A stretch of DNA of 64,000 nt from Neotabrizicola shimadae (GTDB lineage: Bacteria; Pseudomonadota; Alphaproteobacteria; Rhodobacterales; Rhodobacteraceae). The notes beneath the pieces were generated by a model, which was not told where the DNA came from, made no database searches, and saw only the letters and a program-made list of their open reading frames with translations. Position numbers and translations under genes: made by a program. Positions 1-8,501 of the stretch are shown one piece after another. The stretch covers positions 2,418,001 to 2,482,000 of the forward strand of contig NZ_CP069370.1 in NCBI RefSeq assembly GCF_019623905.1, in the 5' to 3' direction. Every line of letters starts with the position of its first letter. The first letter of the stretch is position 1.

Positions 1-3
1 GGG

Positions 4-162
4 TCAGCCGAAGACGGTGACGTTGCGGCGGGTGCGGAAAGAGATCACGGTCTTGCGCGCCTCTTCGCTGCGGCGCTCGGCCTCGACGAAAAGCATCGTG
101 CGGTTGCGGCCTTCCAGAGCAGCGAGACGGCCGTTGCGTGCCTTGGAGATGAGATCGCCCAT
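4..162 (-). CDS. small conserved-looking protein of unknown function (52 aa)
   Basis: A short ORF reads from ATG at 162 to TGA at 4-6. The product is basic and Arg-rich (it begins MGDLISKARNGRLAALEGRN) with an Ala/Glu/Arg-rich middle and a Val/Thr/Arg tail, and no signal or membrane segment. A good ribosome site (AGGGAA) lies about 9 bases before the ATG, and codon use matches the GC-rich backbone, so I think it is real. I do not recognise the family. It ends 4 bases from the window edge, so its downstream context is not visible. Confidence 0.5.
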   Translation of the reverse strand: MGDLISKARNGRLAALEGRNRTMLFVEAERRSEEARKTVISFRTRRNVTVFG

Positions 163-589
163 GATGAGATTCCCTGATGTGTCCAGATTTTTCCCGAAAC
201 TCGCCCGGTTCCCGTTCCGAAAACCGCCACAAACCCAACCATGAGGCGATCTTTGGTCACGAATGTGTCCGCAATTCGAGTGCAGTTTGTTTCTAATGAG
301 TTGTTTTTATGGAGAAATAAAGGCAATCGGGGCGGCCGCGCCCCCTCCCCTGCCCCGGACCGGCGCGGGCAAAGGCGCACAACCCTATGGAGAGTCAGGC
401 CAATCAAAGGCAGGGTCTGGCGCCGGGGGCCACAACCGGCGATGGCAAGATTGTGGCGAGGCCAGCCCGCATTGCGACCGCCAGCCGCAGCGCCGACACG
501 GCGCGGACATGAAGCAGGCGGGGATTTGCCCCGATCCGCACCGCGCCGCGGGAATCAGGCCCACCGCCCACGGGGGCCAGAACGCGAAC
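163..589. other. intergenic stretch without a supported gene
   Basis: No ORF here has convincing codon use. The part nearest the small gene (about 240-330) is clearly more AT-rich than its surroundings and probably carries that gene's promoter, but I could not pick confident -35/-10 boxes. The rest is GC-rich spacer leading to the hairpin at 590-610. Confidence 0.4.
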
Positions 590-610
590 GGCCCCGCCGG
601 GGGCGGGGCC
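590..610 (-). terminator. GC-rich hairpin downstream of the holin-like gene
   Basis: A near-perfect inverted repeat (GGCCCCGCC, short GGG loop, GGCGGGGCC) starts 22 bases beyond the stop of the minus-strand holin-like gene. There is no long U-tract, so a Rho-independent terminator is likely but not certain. Confidence 0.45.
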
Positions 611-632
611 GGTGCGGGCCGGGTCGGGCGGT

Positions 633-1034
633 TCAGCGGATGGTAACGTTCGGCGCGCCGTTCTGGCGCAGCTGCTTGAAGACGAAGATCGGCAGCAGGA
701 TCTCGGCGATCAGGCTGCCCAGCCAGACCAGCAGCGTGGCGGCCAGCCAGTTGGCCAGCCCGCCCATGTCGAAGCCCGCCATCAGCCATTCGGTGGCCTT
801 GAGCCCCAGGAACACCGCGATCAGCGAGATCGAGCCGCGGATCTGCGGAAAGCTGGTGATCGCCAGCTTGAAGACCAAGGGCCCGGTCAGGACCATCACC
901 CCGGTGAAGACCAGAAGCACGACGATGAAGGAGGCGGCGTCGATGCTGAAACCGGGCAAGAGCGCCGCGGCCAGCAGAAGCCCCACCGCATTGGCGATGA
1001 GCGTGACGGCGGTGGAGAGGAGGAAACGGACCAT
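633..1034 (-). CDS. phage-holin-family-like integral membrane protein (superfamily IV type)
   Basis: 133 aa with four hydrophobic segments separated by short loops, and a final charged tail after IFVFKQLRQ. The pattern fits the small four-helix Phage_holin_4_2-type membrane family found widely on bacterial chromosomes; most members are not prophage genes. I chose the ATG at 1034 (MVRFLLSTAV) because it opens the first membrane helix and has GAGG upstream; the longer reading frame adds a Pro-rich, unlikely N-terminus. Nothing nearby is phage-like, so the name gives structure, not function. Confidence 0.55.
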   Translation of the reverse strand: MVRFLLSTAVTLIANAVGLLLAAALLPGFSIDAASFIVVLLVFTGVMVLTGPLVFKLAITSFPQIRGSISLIAVFLGLKATEWLMAGFDMGGLANWLAATLLVWLGSLIAEILLPIFVFKQLRQNGAPNVTIR

Positions 1035-1110
1035 GGGAGCCTCGCGGGTTGCGGTTGTCCCAAGGGCAACACGGGGCGGGGCTTGGGTCAAATGGAAAAG
1101 GGGGGGTGGG

Positions 1111-1215
1111 GTGCGCATTCATTGCGCACCGAGGGGAAGCGCGGACGGGGTGGGTTGGTGCGCAATGAATGCGCACCCTACAGGGCGGACGGGGAGAGTC
1201 GGGGTGAACCCCGAC
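1111..1215. repeat. cluster of inverted repeats and a palindrome (REP-like)
   Basis: GTGCGCATTCATTGCGCACC at 1111-1130 recurs as its exact reverse complement at 1157-1176. Each arm is itself largely palindromic (GTGCGCA...TGCGCAC). A separate palindrome, GTCGGGGTGAACCCCGAC, follows at 1198-1215. The block fills the gap between the holin-like gene and the end of the RelA/SpoT gene. It resembles dispersed extragenic palindromes and could act as a terminator or as a footprint of small mobile repeats. Confidence 0.7.
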
Positions 1216-1225
1216 CTACGGCTTG

Positions 1226-1843
1226 CTACCTTTTTCCAGTCAGTCTCGTGGCGTCCAGAACATCCTGAAACGCCTTGTCTGCCCCCCAAGCCAAAGAGGC
1301 GGCAAAGCCAGTTAATCGCTTCTGCTCCGCGGAAAGCGGTCCCTCCATAGGCTTGTAGACAAGGTCGTGCTCCGCCTCCGACCATGCATGCTGGAATACC
1401 GTCTTAATCTGCAACTCAAAGAACTTGATTTCATCAGCCCCAGCGAACTCCACGCGGCATTCGTCGGGAATGAACATAACGCTATGGTACCCAAAATAGC
1501 TAAATTCTCGATCGGCTTTCGGAGACAAGGACCGGTCCTCAATTGATCTCACCCAACCACTCAGCTTCTTGCGCACCGGCTCCACATCTTCAAGGAAAAG
1601 CACGACCACTCTAACACCAACCAAGTCTTGAATCTCAATCAGCGGGGCAATGTATTTTGGGTTCCCGCACGAGTCAGTTCTGCTCGCCTTTTCGAAGAAT
1701 CTTTCGGGATTCTTTGCGCGCGCAGTGATGCGGTCAACCTTAGTATCAGCAAGTACACGCCCAATAAATTCTTCGACCCGCCGCGCGCAGTCCACGAGAA
1801 ATTGATCATAAAGGTCATGATAGGCCGACCGATCCATATTCAC
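1226..1843 (-). CDS. RelA/SpoT-domain nucleotide pyrophosphokinase-like protein (small alarmone synthetase type)
   Basis: 205 aa and almost entirely a RelA/SpoT synthetase domain. The core motifs are visible: Arg/Lys pair near residue 42-44 (RAK), DLVGVRV at 73-79, YHSV at 119-122, FELQIKT at 142-148 and HAWSEAEHDLVYK at 152-164. These match the nucleotide-binding and catalytic strands of (p)ppGpp synthetases, so it may transfer pyrophosphate to a nucleotide or, as in toxic small alarmone synthetases, to tRNA. There is no hydrolase, TGS or ACT domain. Its ATG overlaps the stop of the upstream gene by 4 bases (ATGA), so the two form one operon. GC is lower than the flanks. Whether it is a housekeeping synthetase, a toxin or a phage-defence effector cannot be told from sequence. 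Confidence 0.75.
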   Translation of the reverse strand: MNMDRSAYHDLYDQFLVDCARRVEEFIGRVLADTKVDRITARAKNPERFFEKASRTDSCGNPKYIAPLIEIQDLVGVRVVVLFLEDVEPVRKKLSGWVRSIEDRSLSPKADREFSYFGYHSVMFIPDECRVEFAGADEIKFFELQIKTVFQHAWSEAEHDLVYKPMEGPLSAEQKRLTGFAASLAWGADKAFQDVLDATRLTGKR

Positions 1844-2853
1844 TTAACCCTCCGCAACTTGTCGGCCGCAAGCAATCCTTCGGTGCTTAACCTGACTCTC
1901 TCAGTAGTCTCCGTTCTCTCGATGACTTCATACTGTATCACGTTCTCAAAGATTGCACTTTCGGCAGTAATGATAGCCCCCTCCGCAGTCTCAACGGTCC
2001 TGTAGGAGTTCACAGAGTTGAAAAGCGAGCGATCAAACTTGAAAGTCTGGTCCGCCGCGGGAGCCGGCATTTTGGAAAGCACCCTCTCGGTCACATGCGC
2101 GCTTATGGCGAACTTCTGCAGTATCTCGCGCGGCGACATTACTTGATCATTAATGTTGTCAAGAATCCCAACGAAGTGGTGCAATTCCCTCTTTTCAGCG
2201 AATGACGCGCCTGCCGAAGCATCCTTGACAGCTCGCGCAAACCTATCTGTGCCATGCGCGCTAGTAATCTTGAAGTCAGCCTCGAGAAAGTCTTTCACCC
2301 AGTAACGAGAAGCATCCTCACGGTAGGAATTGATTTGACGATCTAGGACGTGCCCATCCCAAAACGCGCCCTTCGTCGGAACGCCTGCAAACCTTGCAGA
2401 CTTGTATGCATGATAATCTTTGACGAAAACCTTGTCCAAGAGTTTTACATCCAGAGAGCCCGAGGCATCATCTACAAGAATAGCGGTATCAGTTGGGAAT
2501 CTTGCTAGTACGACCACAGTGCCTTTGTTGTCGTTTGCACGAACCAAGAAAAGCAGTCCAAGCTTCGAACGCCTAGTCGTACAAGTCGACAGCTTCTTGG
2601 ATATCGCTGCTGCCGCATCGAAGCCACCGTTTCTCGAGAATTCCATCAACAGCGATCTAAATGCATTCTCTTGATTTCCGTTACTAGTGAAGGCTATCTC
2701 GACTAGACAGTCTGCAGCTGATCTTCCATACAGATCGTTAATGTGCTCGAAGAGCGGTCCCGACAACGGAACCGACACTCCCGTTGGTTCAGGCACGGCA
2801 TCGGCGCCGCGGTGGGCGCCGGCAAGGAATGCGAAGATTTCAACGATGGCCAT
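1840..2853 (-). CDS. uncharacterised partner of the RelA/SpoT protein, weakly nucleoid-associated-protein-like
   Basis: 337 aa, soluble, no signal peptide. I do not recognise it with confidence. The layout of a long N-terminal alpha/beta part (LLFLVRANDNKGTVVVLA), a central basic stretch (DASRYWVKDFLEADF) and a helical tail recalls the NA37/YejK nucleoid-associated family, but key identity is weak. It begins 70 bases after the lepA stop on the same strand and overlaps the RelA/SpoT start by 4 bases. A line within the cassette (1681-1740) is 53% GC against about 70% in backbone genes, which suggests horizontal acquisition. It may be the sensor or antidote of a two-gene module. Confidence 0.6.
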   Translation of the reverse strand: MAIVEIFAFLAGAHRGADAVPEPTGVSVPLSGPLFEHINDLYGRSAADCLVEIAFTSNGNQENAFRSLLMEFSRNGGFDAAAAISKKLSTCTTRRSKLGLLFLVRANDNKGTVVVLARFPTDTAILVDDASGSLDVKLLDKVFVKDYHAYKSARFAGVPTKGAFWDGHVLDRQINSYREDASRYWVKDFLEADFKITSAHGTDRFARAVKDASAGASFAEKRELHHFVGILDNINDQVMSPREILQKFAISAHVTERVLSKMPAPAADQTFKFDRSLFNSVNSYRTVETAEGAIITAESAIFENVIQYEVIERTETTERVRLSTEGLLAADKLRRVK

Positions 2854-2923
2854 CGTGCTGCCCGCTTTGCTCTAATCACCAGCAAGCGTACACAAAGCAC
2901 CTACACAATCAATGGGCTAGCAA

Positions 2924-4723
2924 TCACTCATCCATCTTCAACGCCGAAATGAACGCCGTCTGCGGGATCTCCACTTTCCCGAACTGGCGCATCCGCTTCT
3001 TGCCCTCTTTCTGCTTGTCCAGGAGCTTGCGCTTCCGCGTGGCATCGCCGCCGTAGCATTTGGCGGTCACGTCCTTGCGCATGGCGGAGATGGTCTCGCG
3101 GGCGATCACGCGGCCGCCGATGGCGGCCTGGATCGGGATCTTGAACATGTGGCGGGGGATCAGGTCCTTCAGCTTTTCGCACATCTGCCGGCCGCGGGAC
3201 TCGGCGCGGTCGCGGTGGACCATCATCGACAGGGCATCCACCGGCTCGTCATTCACCAGGATCTGCATCTTCACGAGGTTGTCCTCGCGGTAATCGGTGA
3301 GCGTGTAGTCGAAGCTGGCATAGCCCTTGGTGACCGATTTCAGCCGGTCGTAGAAATCGAACACCACTTCGTTCAGCGGCAGGTCGTATTCGACCATGGC
3401 GCGCGAGCCGGCATAGGTGAGGTTCAGCTGGATGCCACGGCGGTCCTGGCAGAGTTTCAGGATGTCGCCGAGGTATTCGTCGGGCACCATGATGGTGGCC
3501 TTGATGCGCGGCTCCTCGATGTGGTCGACATAGGTGAGGTCGGGCATGTCGGCGGGGTTGTGCAACTCCTGCATCGTGCCGTCGCGCATGAAGATGTGGT
3601 AGACCACGGAGGGCGCGGTGGTGATGAGGTCGAGGTCGAATTCGCGCTCCAGCCGTTCGCGGACGACTTCGAGGTGCAGAAGGCCGAGGAAGCCGCAGCG
3701 GAAGCCGAAGCCGAGCGCGGCGGAGGTCTCCATCTCGTAGGTGAAGGAGGCGTCGTTGAGGGCGAGCTTCTCGATGGCGTCGCGCAGCGCCTCGAAATCG
3801 GCGGCGTCGACGGGGAAGAGGCCGCAGAAGACCACGGGCTGCGCGGGCTTGAAGCCGGGGAGCGCCTCGGCGCAGGGGCGGCGTTCGTGGGTGATGGTGT
3901 CGCCGACGCGGGTGTCGCGGACCTGCTTGATCGAGGCGGTGAAGACGCCGATCTCACCCGGCCCGAGTTCCGGCCAATCGACCATCTGGGGGCGGAGCAC
4001 GGCGAGGCGGTCCACGCCGTAGGTGGCGTTGGTGGCGATCATGCGGATGCGGTCGCCCTTGCGGATCACGCCGTCGATGACGCGGATCATGACGACGACG
4101 CCGAGATAGGCGTCGTACCAGCTGTCCACCAGCATGGCCTTGAGGGGGGCGTCGCGGTCGCCCTTGGGGGCGGGGAGGCGCTGGACGATGGCTTCCAGCA
4201 CATCGGGGATGCCGAGGCCGGATTTGGCCGAGATCGGGATGGCGTCGGAGGCGTCGATGCCGATGACATCCTCGATCTGTTCCTTGACGCGGTCGGGGTC
4301 GGCGGCGGGGAGGTCGATCTTGTTCAGCACGGGCACGATGTCGTGGCCCGCGTCGATGGCCTGGTAGACGTTGGCGAGGGTCTGGGCTTCCACGCCCTGC
4401 GAGGCGTCCACCACCAGGAGCGAGCCTTCCACGGCGCGCATGGAGCGCGACACTTCATAGGCGAAGTCGACGTGGCCGGGGGTGTCGATCAGGTTCAGGA
4501 CATAGGTCTTGCCGTCCTTGGCCGGATAGTCGATCCGCACCGTGTTGGCCTTGATGGTTATGCCGCGCTCACGCTCGATATCCATGGAGTCCAGGAGCTG
4601 GGCCTTCATGTCGCGTTCGGCCACCGTCCCGGTCATCTGGATGAGCCGGTCGGCCAGGGTGGATTTGCCGTGGTCGATGTGGGCCACGATGGAAAAATTG
4701 CGGATTTGTGCGAGCTCGGTCAT
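2924..4723 (-). CDS. lepA: elongation factor 4 (back-translocating GTPase LepA)
   Basis: 599 aa, the usual length. It is a translational GTPase that acts on stalled or mis-translocated ribosomes and in ribosome biogenesis. G1 AHIDHGKST (14-22), switch motif RERGITI (51-57), DTPGH (80-84) and NKID are intact, followed by the beta-barrel domain, two EF-G-like domains and the LepA-specific C-terminal domain ending in the basic [15 protein letters not shown] stretch. I chose ATG 4723 ([10 protein letters not shown]), which matches family starts; the open frame runs further upstream but has no LepA-like sequence there. It is transcribed divergently from the monooxygenase operon. Confidence 0.97.
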   Translation of the reverse strand: MTELAQIRNFSIVAHIDHGKSTLADRLIQMTGTVAERDMKAQLLDSMDIERERGITIKANTVRIDYPAKDGKTYVLNLIDTPGHVDFAYEVSRSMRAVEGSLLVVDASQGVEAQTLANVYQAIDAGHDIVPVLNKIDLPAADPDRVKEQIEDVIGIDASDAIPISAKSGLGIPDVLEAIVQRLPAPKGDRDAPLKAMLVDSWYDAYLGVVVMIRVIDGVIRKGDRIRMIATNATYGVDRLAVLRPQMVDWPELGPGEIGVFTASIKQVRDTRVGDTITHERRPCAEALPGFKPAQPVVFCGLFPVDAADFEALRDAIEKLALNDASFTYEMETSAALGFGFRCGFLGLLHLEVVRERLEREFDLDLITTAPSVVYHIFMRDGTMQELHNPADMPDLTYVDHIEEPRIKATIMVPDEYLGDILKLCQDRRGIQLNLTYAGSRAMVEYDLPLNEVVFDFYDRLKSVTKGYASFDYTLTDYREDNLVKMQILVNDEPVDALSMMVHRDRAESRGRQMCEKLKDLIPRHMFKIPIQAAIGGRVIARETISAMRKDVTAKCYGGDATRKRKLLDKQKEGKKRMRQFGKVEIPQTAFISALKMDE

Positions 4724-4777
4724 GGGCCGGGCATATAGCTTGAAGGGGCGGTGCAAGAAAGGGGGAATGGCCGTGGC

Positions 4778-4800
4778 TTGACAGGGTAGTACGCTTGTAC
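4778..4800 (+). promoter_or_regulatory. promoter -35 box and palindromic operator of the monooxygenase operon
   Basis: A consensus -35 box TTGACA (4778-4783) is followed by the inverted repeat GTAC-GCTT-GTAC (4789-4800), about 29 bases before the first ATG of the operon. The palindrome lies where the promoter spacer or -10 region would be, a typical place for a TetR-type operator. The -10 box itself is not obvious. The TetR gene at 6754-7428 is the natural candidate regulator. Confidence 0.45.
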
Positions 4801-4828
4801 CAACCTGAGCCTCGCAAGGGAGGCGCCC

Positions 4829-5851
4829 ATGGATTTCGTGCATTTCCTGTCCACCCACATGCTGGACCCGCAAACGGGCGGAAAGCGGCTGTATGCCGAC
4901 ACGCTGGCGCAGGCGGTTCATGCCGAAGCCTGTGGCTATCGCGGCGTGGGCATTCCGGAACATCACCTGGTGAACATCCTGTTGATCCCCTCGCCCTTGC
5001 AGATGGCGGTGGCCATCGCGGCGCGGACCGAGCGGGTGAAGCTGGTCACCTCGATCTGCCAGCTGCCGATCCGCGACATGCGGGTCTTTGCGGGAGAGGT
5101 GGTGCAGGCGCAGGCCCTGTGCGGCGGGCGGCTGATGCTGGGCGTGGGCAAGGGGGCCTTCGGCTTCGAGACGGGCCGGATCGGCGTGCCGATGGAGGAA
5201 ACCAAGGCCCGGTTCGAAGAGGCGCTGGCGGTGCTGGAGGCGCTCTTGACGCAGGAAGAGGTCAGCTGGGACAGCGAACACTACCGGTTCGATGCCCTGA
5301 CAATCATGCCCCGGCCCGAGGATCCCATTCCGCTGATGCTGGGTGTGATGGCCCCGCCCGGCATCGAGGCGGCGGCGCGCAAGGGATATCATGTGCAGAC
5401 CACGCCCCTGAGTGCCACGCATGGCGTTCTGGAAAGCCAGGTGGCGGCCTTCCATCGCGGCCGCGAGGCGGGGCCCGGGGGCAACCGCCTTTCGTTGCAA
5501 CGGGGCGTCTTCCTGGTGCGGTCCGAGGCGGAACGGCGGCGCATGGTGGATCTGGCGCAGGTCTATTACTCCAGCTTTGACAATGTGTTCGGGGGGCCCG
5601 GCATCGTGGACGCCGGGATCATCCGCCCCCTGCCCCGCACCCAGACCGCCGAGGAACTGGCCGGCAACCTGATCATCTGCCAGAAGGATGAAATGATCGA
5701 CCGGCTGGCCGCCTATGCCGAACTGGGCATCGACGAGGTGATCGTGACGTCCATCTTCGGCCAGCCGCAGGACGAGACGCTGGAGATGATGTCGCGCTTT
5801 TCCTCGGACGTGATGCCCCACCTGACCCACCTGAACCGAAAGGCTGCCTGA
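4829..5851 (+). CDS. LLM-class flavin-dependent oxidoreductase (bacterial luciferase family)
   Basis: 340 aa with the luciferase-like TIM barrel. Family features include the N-terminal strand [10 protein letters not shown], the EHH motif at GIPEHHLVN, and the region [14 protein letters not shown] where FMN phosphate is bound. Such enzymes use reduced flavin and oxygen to hydroxylate or insert oxygen into small organic substrates. It is the first gene of a tight operon with a 4-oxalocrotonate-tautomerase homologue (stop/start overlap TGATG) and an alpha/beta hydrolase, which together suggest oxidation, isomerisation and hydrolysis of a cyclic or unsaturated compound. The substrate is unknown. 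Confidence 0.85.
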   Translation: MDFVHFLSTHMLDPQTGGKRLYADTLAQAVHAEACGYRGVGIPEHHLVNILLIPSPLQMAVAIAARTERVKLVTSICQLPIRDMRVFAGEVVQAQALCGGRLMLGVGKGAFGFETGRIGVPMEETKARFEEALAVLEALLTQEEVSWDSEHYRFDALTIMPRPEDPIPLMLGVMAPPGIEAAARKGYHVQTTPLSATHGVLESQVAAFHRGREAGPGGNRLSLQRGVFLVRSEAERRRMVDLAQVYYSSFDNVFGGPGIVDAGIIRPLPRTQTAEELAGNLIICQKDEMIDRLAAYAELGIDEVIVTSIFGQPQDETLEMMSRFSSDVMPHLTHLNRKAA

Positions 5852-6045
5852 TGCCCATGATCCGTATCGAGATGTTCGAAGGCCGCACGCCCGAGCAGAA
5901 GCGCGCCTGCGCCGAGGCCGTGACAAAGGCCTTCGTCGAAACCTGCGGGGGCACGCCGCAGTCGGTGTCAATCATCTTCACCGATGTGGCCAGGCAGGAC
6001 TGGGCGACCGGCGGGCGGCTGGCCAGCGACCCGAAACCCGAATGA
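5851..6045 (+). CDS. tautomerase family protein (4-oxalocrotonate tautomerase-like)
   Basis: 64 aa, typical of the short tautomerases that assemble as hexamers. Pro2, which acts as the catalytic base once Met1 is removed, is present ([12 protein letters not shown]), as is the EGRTPEQKR helix start (Arg13 region). The start overlaps the upstream stop by one base. In this operon it could isomerise an enol product of the monooxygenase before hydrolysis by the next gene. Confidence 0.85.
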   Translation: MPMIRIEMFEGRTPEQKRACAEAVTKAFVETCGGTPQSVSIIFTDVARQDWATGGRLASDPKPE

Positions 6046-6815
6046 GCGCGGTGCACTCGGCCTATTCGGTGGCGGGCGACGGCCCGGCATTGTTCCTGAT
6101 CCATGGCATCGGCGCCCGGCGCGCCACCTTCGACCGGCTGATCGAGGGGCTGCGCGACCGCTTCACCTGCATTTCCTACGATCTGCGCGGCCACGGGCTG
6201 ACGCCCTGGACGGGCGGGCGGTTCGGGCTGGACGATCTGGTGGAGGATCTGGAGTCGCTGCGCGACCGGCTGGGAATCCGGAAGGCGCATTTCGCCGGCC
6301 ATTCGCTGGGCGGCATGATCGGCCCGGCCTATGCGCGGCGCCATCCCGACCGGGTGCTTTCGCTTGGGCTTTGGTCAACCGCCGCCTTCCGCGACCCCGA
6401 CGACAGCCAGAAGGTGCGCGCCGTGGTGGCCGCCATGCGCGATAAGGGCATCGGCCCGGTGCTGGACACGCTGACCGCGCGCTGGTTCACCGATGCCTTC
6501 TGCGCCGCGCGGCCCGATGTGATCGACTGGCGCAAGCGGCAGGTGATGGACACCGACCCGGATGTGTTCCTGAACGTCTTCGACATCTATGCCGAAACCG
6601 AGATGGGCCCCTGGCTGCACGAGATCGCCGCCCCCGCCCAGATCATCACAGGCGAGCTGGACGGCGGCTGCAACCCGCGGCTCAACCGGCTGATCCATCA
6701 GGCGATGCCGGGGTCGCAGCTGGAAATCCTGGACGGGCTGAAACACGCCATCTTCATCGAGGCGACGGATCGGGTCCTGCCCCATGTCCGCCGGTTTCTT
6801 CTGGCGCAAGGCTGA
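6042..6815 (+). CDS. alpha/beta hydrolase
   Basis: 257 aa. The oxyanion motif LIHGIGA, the nucleophile elbow GHSLGG (Ser near residue 89), an acid after GELDGG and the final His in LKHAIFIE form a complete alpha/beta-hydrolase triad. It resembles 3-oxoadipate enol-lactonase and related esterases. It overlaps the tautomerase stop by 4 bases (ATGA), so it is translated as part of the same operon. The last 62 bases overlap the 3' end of the convergent TetR gene. Confidence 0.85.
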   Translation: MSAVHSAYSVAGDGPALFLIHGIGARRATFDRLIEGLRDRFTCISYDLRGHGLTPWTGGRFGLDDLVEDLESLRDRLGIRKAHFAGHSLGGMIGPAYARRHPDRVLSLGLWSTAAFRDPDDSQKVRAVVAAMRDKGIGPVLDTLTARWFTDAFCAARPDVIDWRKRQVMDTDPDVFLNVFDIYAETEMGPWLHEIAAPAQIITGELDGGCNPRLNRLIHQAMPGSQLEILDGLKHAIFIEATDRVLPHVRRFLLAQG

Positions 6816-7428
6816 CCCGCGCGAGGTCGATCAGCGTATCCAGGCTGCGGCGCACCGCCAGGCTGTCGCGGCGGCGCGCCCAGTCGAGCCAGAGCCCATC
6901 CAGCGCGGCCATGATCGTATCGGTGATGTCGGGCACGCGCACCTCTGTGCCATGGCCCTCGGCCAGGGCAGACAGCAGCAAGGTCAGCCGCTGGCGATAG
7001 CAGTCGTAAAGCTCGGCCTCGGTCTGGGCCAGTTCGGGATGGGCCAGCGCCGCCGACCACAGGTCGATGCGCATCCGCAGATGACCAGGCGCCAGGAATT
7101 CCTCGGTGAAGGCCGCGTTCAGGAAGGCGGCCAGCCGGTCCGGCACGGAGCCAGAGGCGCCGGCATCGGCGGCATCCGACGCGGCGCGCAGGTCTTCGGC
7201 CAACTGGCGGTAAGACGCCGCCAGCAGCGCATCCATCGACGGGAAGTTATAGGTGATGTGCCCCAGGGAAAGCCCGGCCTCTGCCACCACCTTGCGCGCC
7301 GTCAGGCGCGACCAGCCTTCGCGCTCCAGCACACGAAGCGTGGCGCGGATGAGCTCCTGCCGCTTGGCCGTCGACCGGGGGCGAACGAAGCCGCCCGGAG
7401 TGATTCTCTCTGGGTCATCTTTGGACAT
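6754..7428 (-). CDS. TetR/AcrR family transcriptional regulator (BetI-like)
   Basis: 224 aa. The N-terminal helix-turn-helix spans roughly residues 15-70: LTARKVVAEAGLSLGHITYNF contains the recognition helix and the Y-x-F that ends the TetR DNA-binding domain. The C-terminal ligand domain is helical and BetI-like. I chose ATG 7428 (MSKDDPE); the longer frame adds a Cys/Arg-rich stretch unlike this family. It probably represses the convergent monooxygenase operon, consistent with the GTAC-N4-GTAC palindrome at 4789-4800. Its 3' end lies inside the hydrolase gene on the other strand. Confidence 0.8.
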   Translation of the reverse strand: MSKDDPERITPGGFVRPRSTAKRQELIRATLRVLEREGWSRLTARKVVAEAGLSLGHITYNFPSMDALLAASYRQLAEDLRAASDAADAGASGSVPDRLAAFLNAAFTEEFLAPGHLRMRIDLWSAALAHPELAQTEAELYDCYRQRLTLLLSALAEGHGTEVRVPDITDTIMAALDGLWLDWARRRDSLAVRRSLDTLIDLARVSLAPEETGGHGAGPDPSPR

Positions 7429-7670
7429 CCGGCAGCAACTCCCGGTAGATACTCGCAATCGGACCGCCGCACGCGCAGCGGGTCTGGACACCACCCGATC
7501 TGGTGTGTTCCTTCGTTTACCATCCCATTCCTTGCGGCAATCGGCAAGTCCTTGCCGGACCAAGCCGCCAGATTGAAAAAACGCTTGGGACAGGGCATGA
7601 TAGGCCCCAGAAAACGACCGGCGGCGGAGGGATTTTCCGGCCCCGGCAGAGGCAGATCATGAGGCAAAGA

Positions 7671-7988
7671 ATGAAGAAACCGGTCCTGCTGGCGACCCTT
7701 TCAGTTGTGTCCCTTCCCCTGTTGTCCAGCTTCGCCTTCGCGGGCGGCCCAATCCAGAGCGCCTGCCTGCGCTCGGACCGTCCGGGCGCGACGAAGTCGA
7801 TGTGCGGCTGCATCCAGCAGGCCGCCGACCAGACCCTGACGAATTCGGAACAGCGCCGCGCGGCGAGTTTCTTCAAGGACCCGGACAAGGCGCACAAGGT
7901 CTGGCTGTCCAAGTCGGACCGCGACGACGAATTCTGGGAGCGGTACAAGAACTTCGGTGCCACGGCCGAAGCCTATTGCGGCGGCTGA
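7671..7988 (+). CDS. exported small protein of unknown function
   Basis: 105 aa with a clear Sec signal peptide (MKKPVLLATLSVVSLPLLSS then AFA-GG cleavage). The mature part has four Cys residues (ACL, MCGC, YCGG), likely two disulfides in the periplasm, and a charged central helix. ATG 7671 is preferred because GAGG lies 7 bases upstream; an in-frame ATG at 7659 is possible. Similar small periplasmic proteins are common in Rhodobacteraceae, but I cannot name a function. A strong hairpin terminator follows. Confidence 0.7.
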   Translation: MKKPVLLATLSVVSLPLLSSFAFAGGPIQSACLRSDRPGATKSMCGCIQQAADQTLTNSEQRRAASFFKDPDKAHKVWLSKSDRDDEFWERYKNFGATAEAYCGG

Positions 7989-8011
7989 CCGCCGGTCGCT
8001 TCGCGGTTTCG

Positions 8012-8030
8012 GGGCGGCCAGTGGCCGCCC
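8012..8030. terminator. bidirectional Rho-independent terminator
   Basis: An 8-bp perfect stem (GGGCGGCC-AGT-GGCCGCCC) is followed by TTTGT. It lies between the exported-protein gene and the convergent phosphatase gene, so it can end transcription of both. Confidence 0.7.
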
Positions 8031-8048
8031 TTTGTCATTCCGGGCAGG

Positions 8049-8501
8049 TCAAGTGGCAGATAACCGGCGCACCAGCGCCTGCGACGCCGCTTCCACCAGA
8101 TCCAGCACCCGGTCGAACTCTCCCGTGTACCAGGGATCGGGCATGTCGCGCAGGCCAAGTTGCGGCACCAGGTCCAGGAACAGCGCGGGCCGCGTGCCCT
8201 GCCCCTTTCGCAGATCGGTCAGGTCCTGCAGGTTGCGGCGGTCCATCGCATAGATCAGGTCGAAGCGGGTGAAATCCTCGGGGCGCACCTGGCGCGCCCG
8301 CTGCTGGCGCAGGTCATAGCCGCGCCGGAGCGCGGCCGCCACAGAGGGTGGGTGCGGCGGCTCGCCCGCGTGCCAGCCGCCCGTGCCGGCGGAGTCCACG
8401 GTGACGCTCAGCCCCGCCCTGGCCGCCATCGCCCGGAACACGCCTTCCGCCGTGGGCGAGCGGCAGATGTTGCCCAGGCAGACGAACAGAACCGCGGTCA
8501 C
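8049..8501 (-). CDS. low-molecular-weight protein-tyrosine phosphatase family protein
   Basis: 150 aa. The catalytic P-loop is intact (VCLGNICRSPTAEG; Cys and Arg in CX5R near the N-terminus) and so is the general-acid loop DPWYTG. The start is GTG at 8501, whose first bases overlap the TGA stop of the upstream flavin-type gene, so translation is coupled. It could dephosphorylate tyrosine kinases of exopolysaccharide systems or small phospho-metabolites; no kinase is nearby. Arsenate-reductase function is less likely without an ars context. Confidence 0.85.
   Translation of the reverse strand: MTAVLFVCLGNICRSPTAEGVFRAMAARAGLSVTVDSAGTGGWHAGEPPHPPSVAAALRRGYDLRQQRARQVRPEDFTRFDLIYAMDRRNLQDLTDLRKGQGTRPALFLDLVPQLGLRDMPDPWYTGEFDRVLDLVEAASQALVRRLSAT

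Noticed and set aside
633-1034. Holin-like gene as a sign of a prophage
   Set aside because: No other phage genes are near, and this holin-type family is common on chromosomes.
4724-5971. N-terminal extension of the lepA reading frame to over 1000 codons
   Set aside because: The extension has no LepA similarity, is His/Arg/Pro-rich, lies antisense to the monooxygenase gene and is a GC-rich open-frame artefact; the normal start is at 4723.
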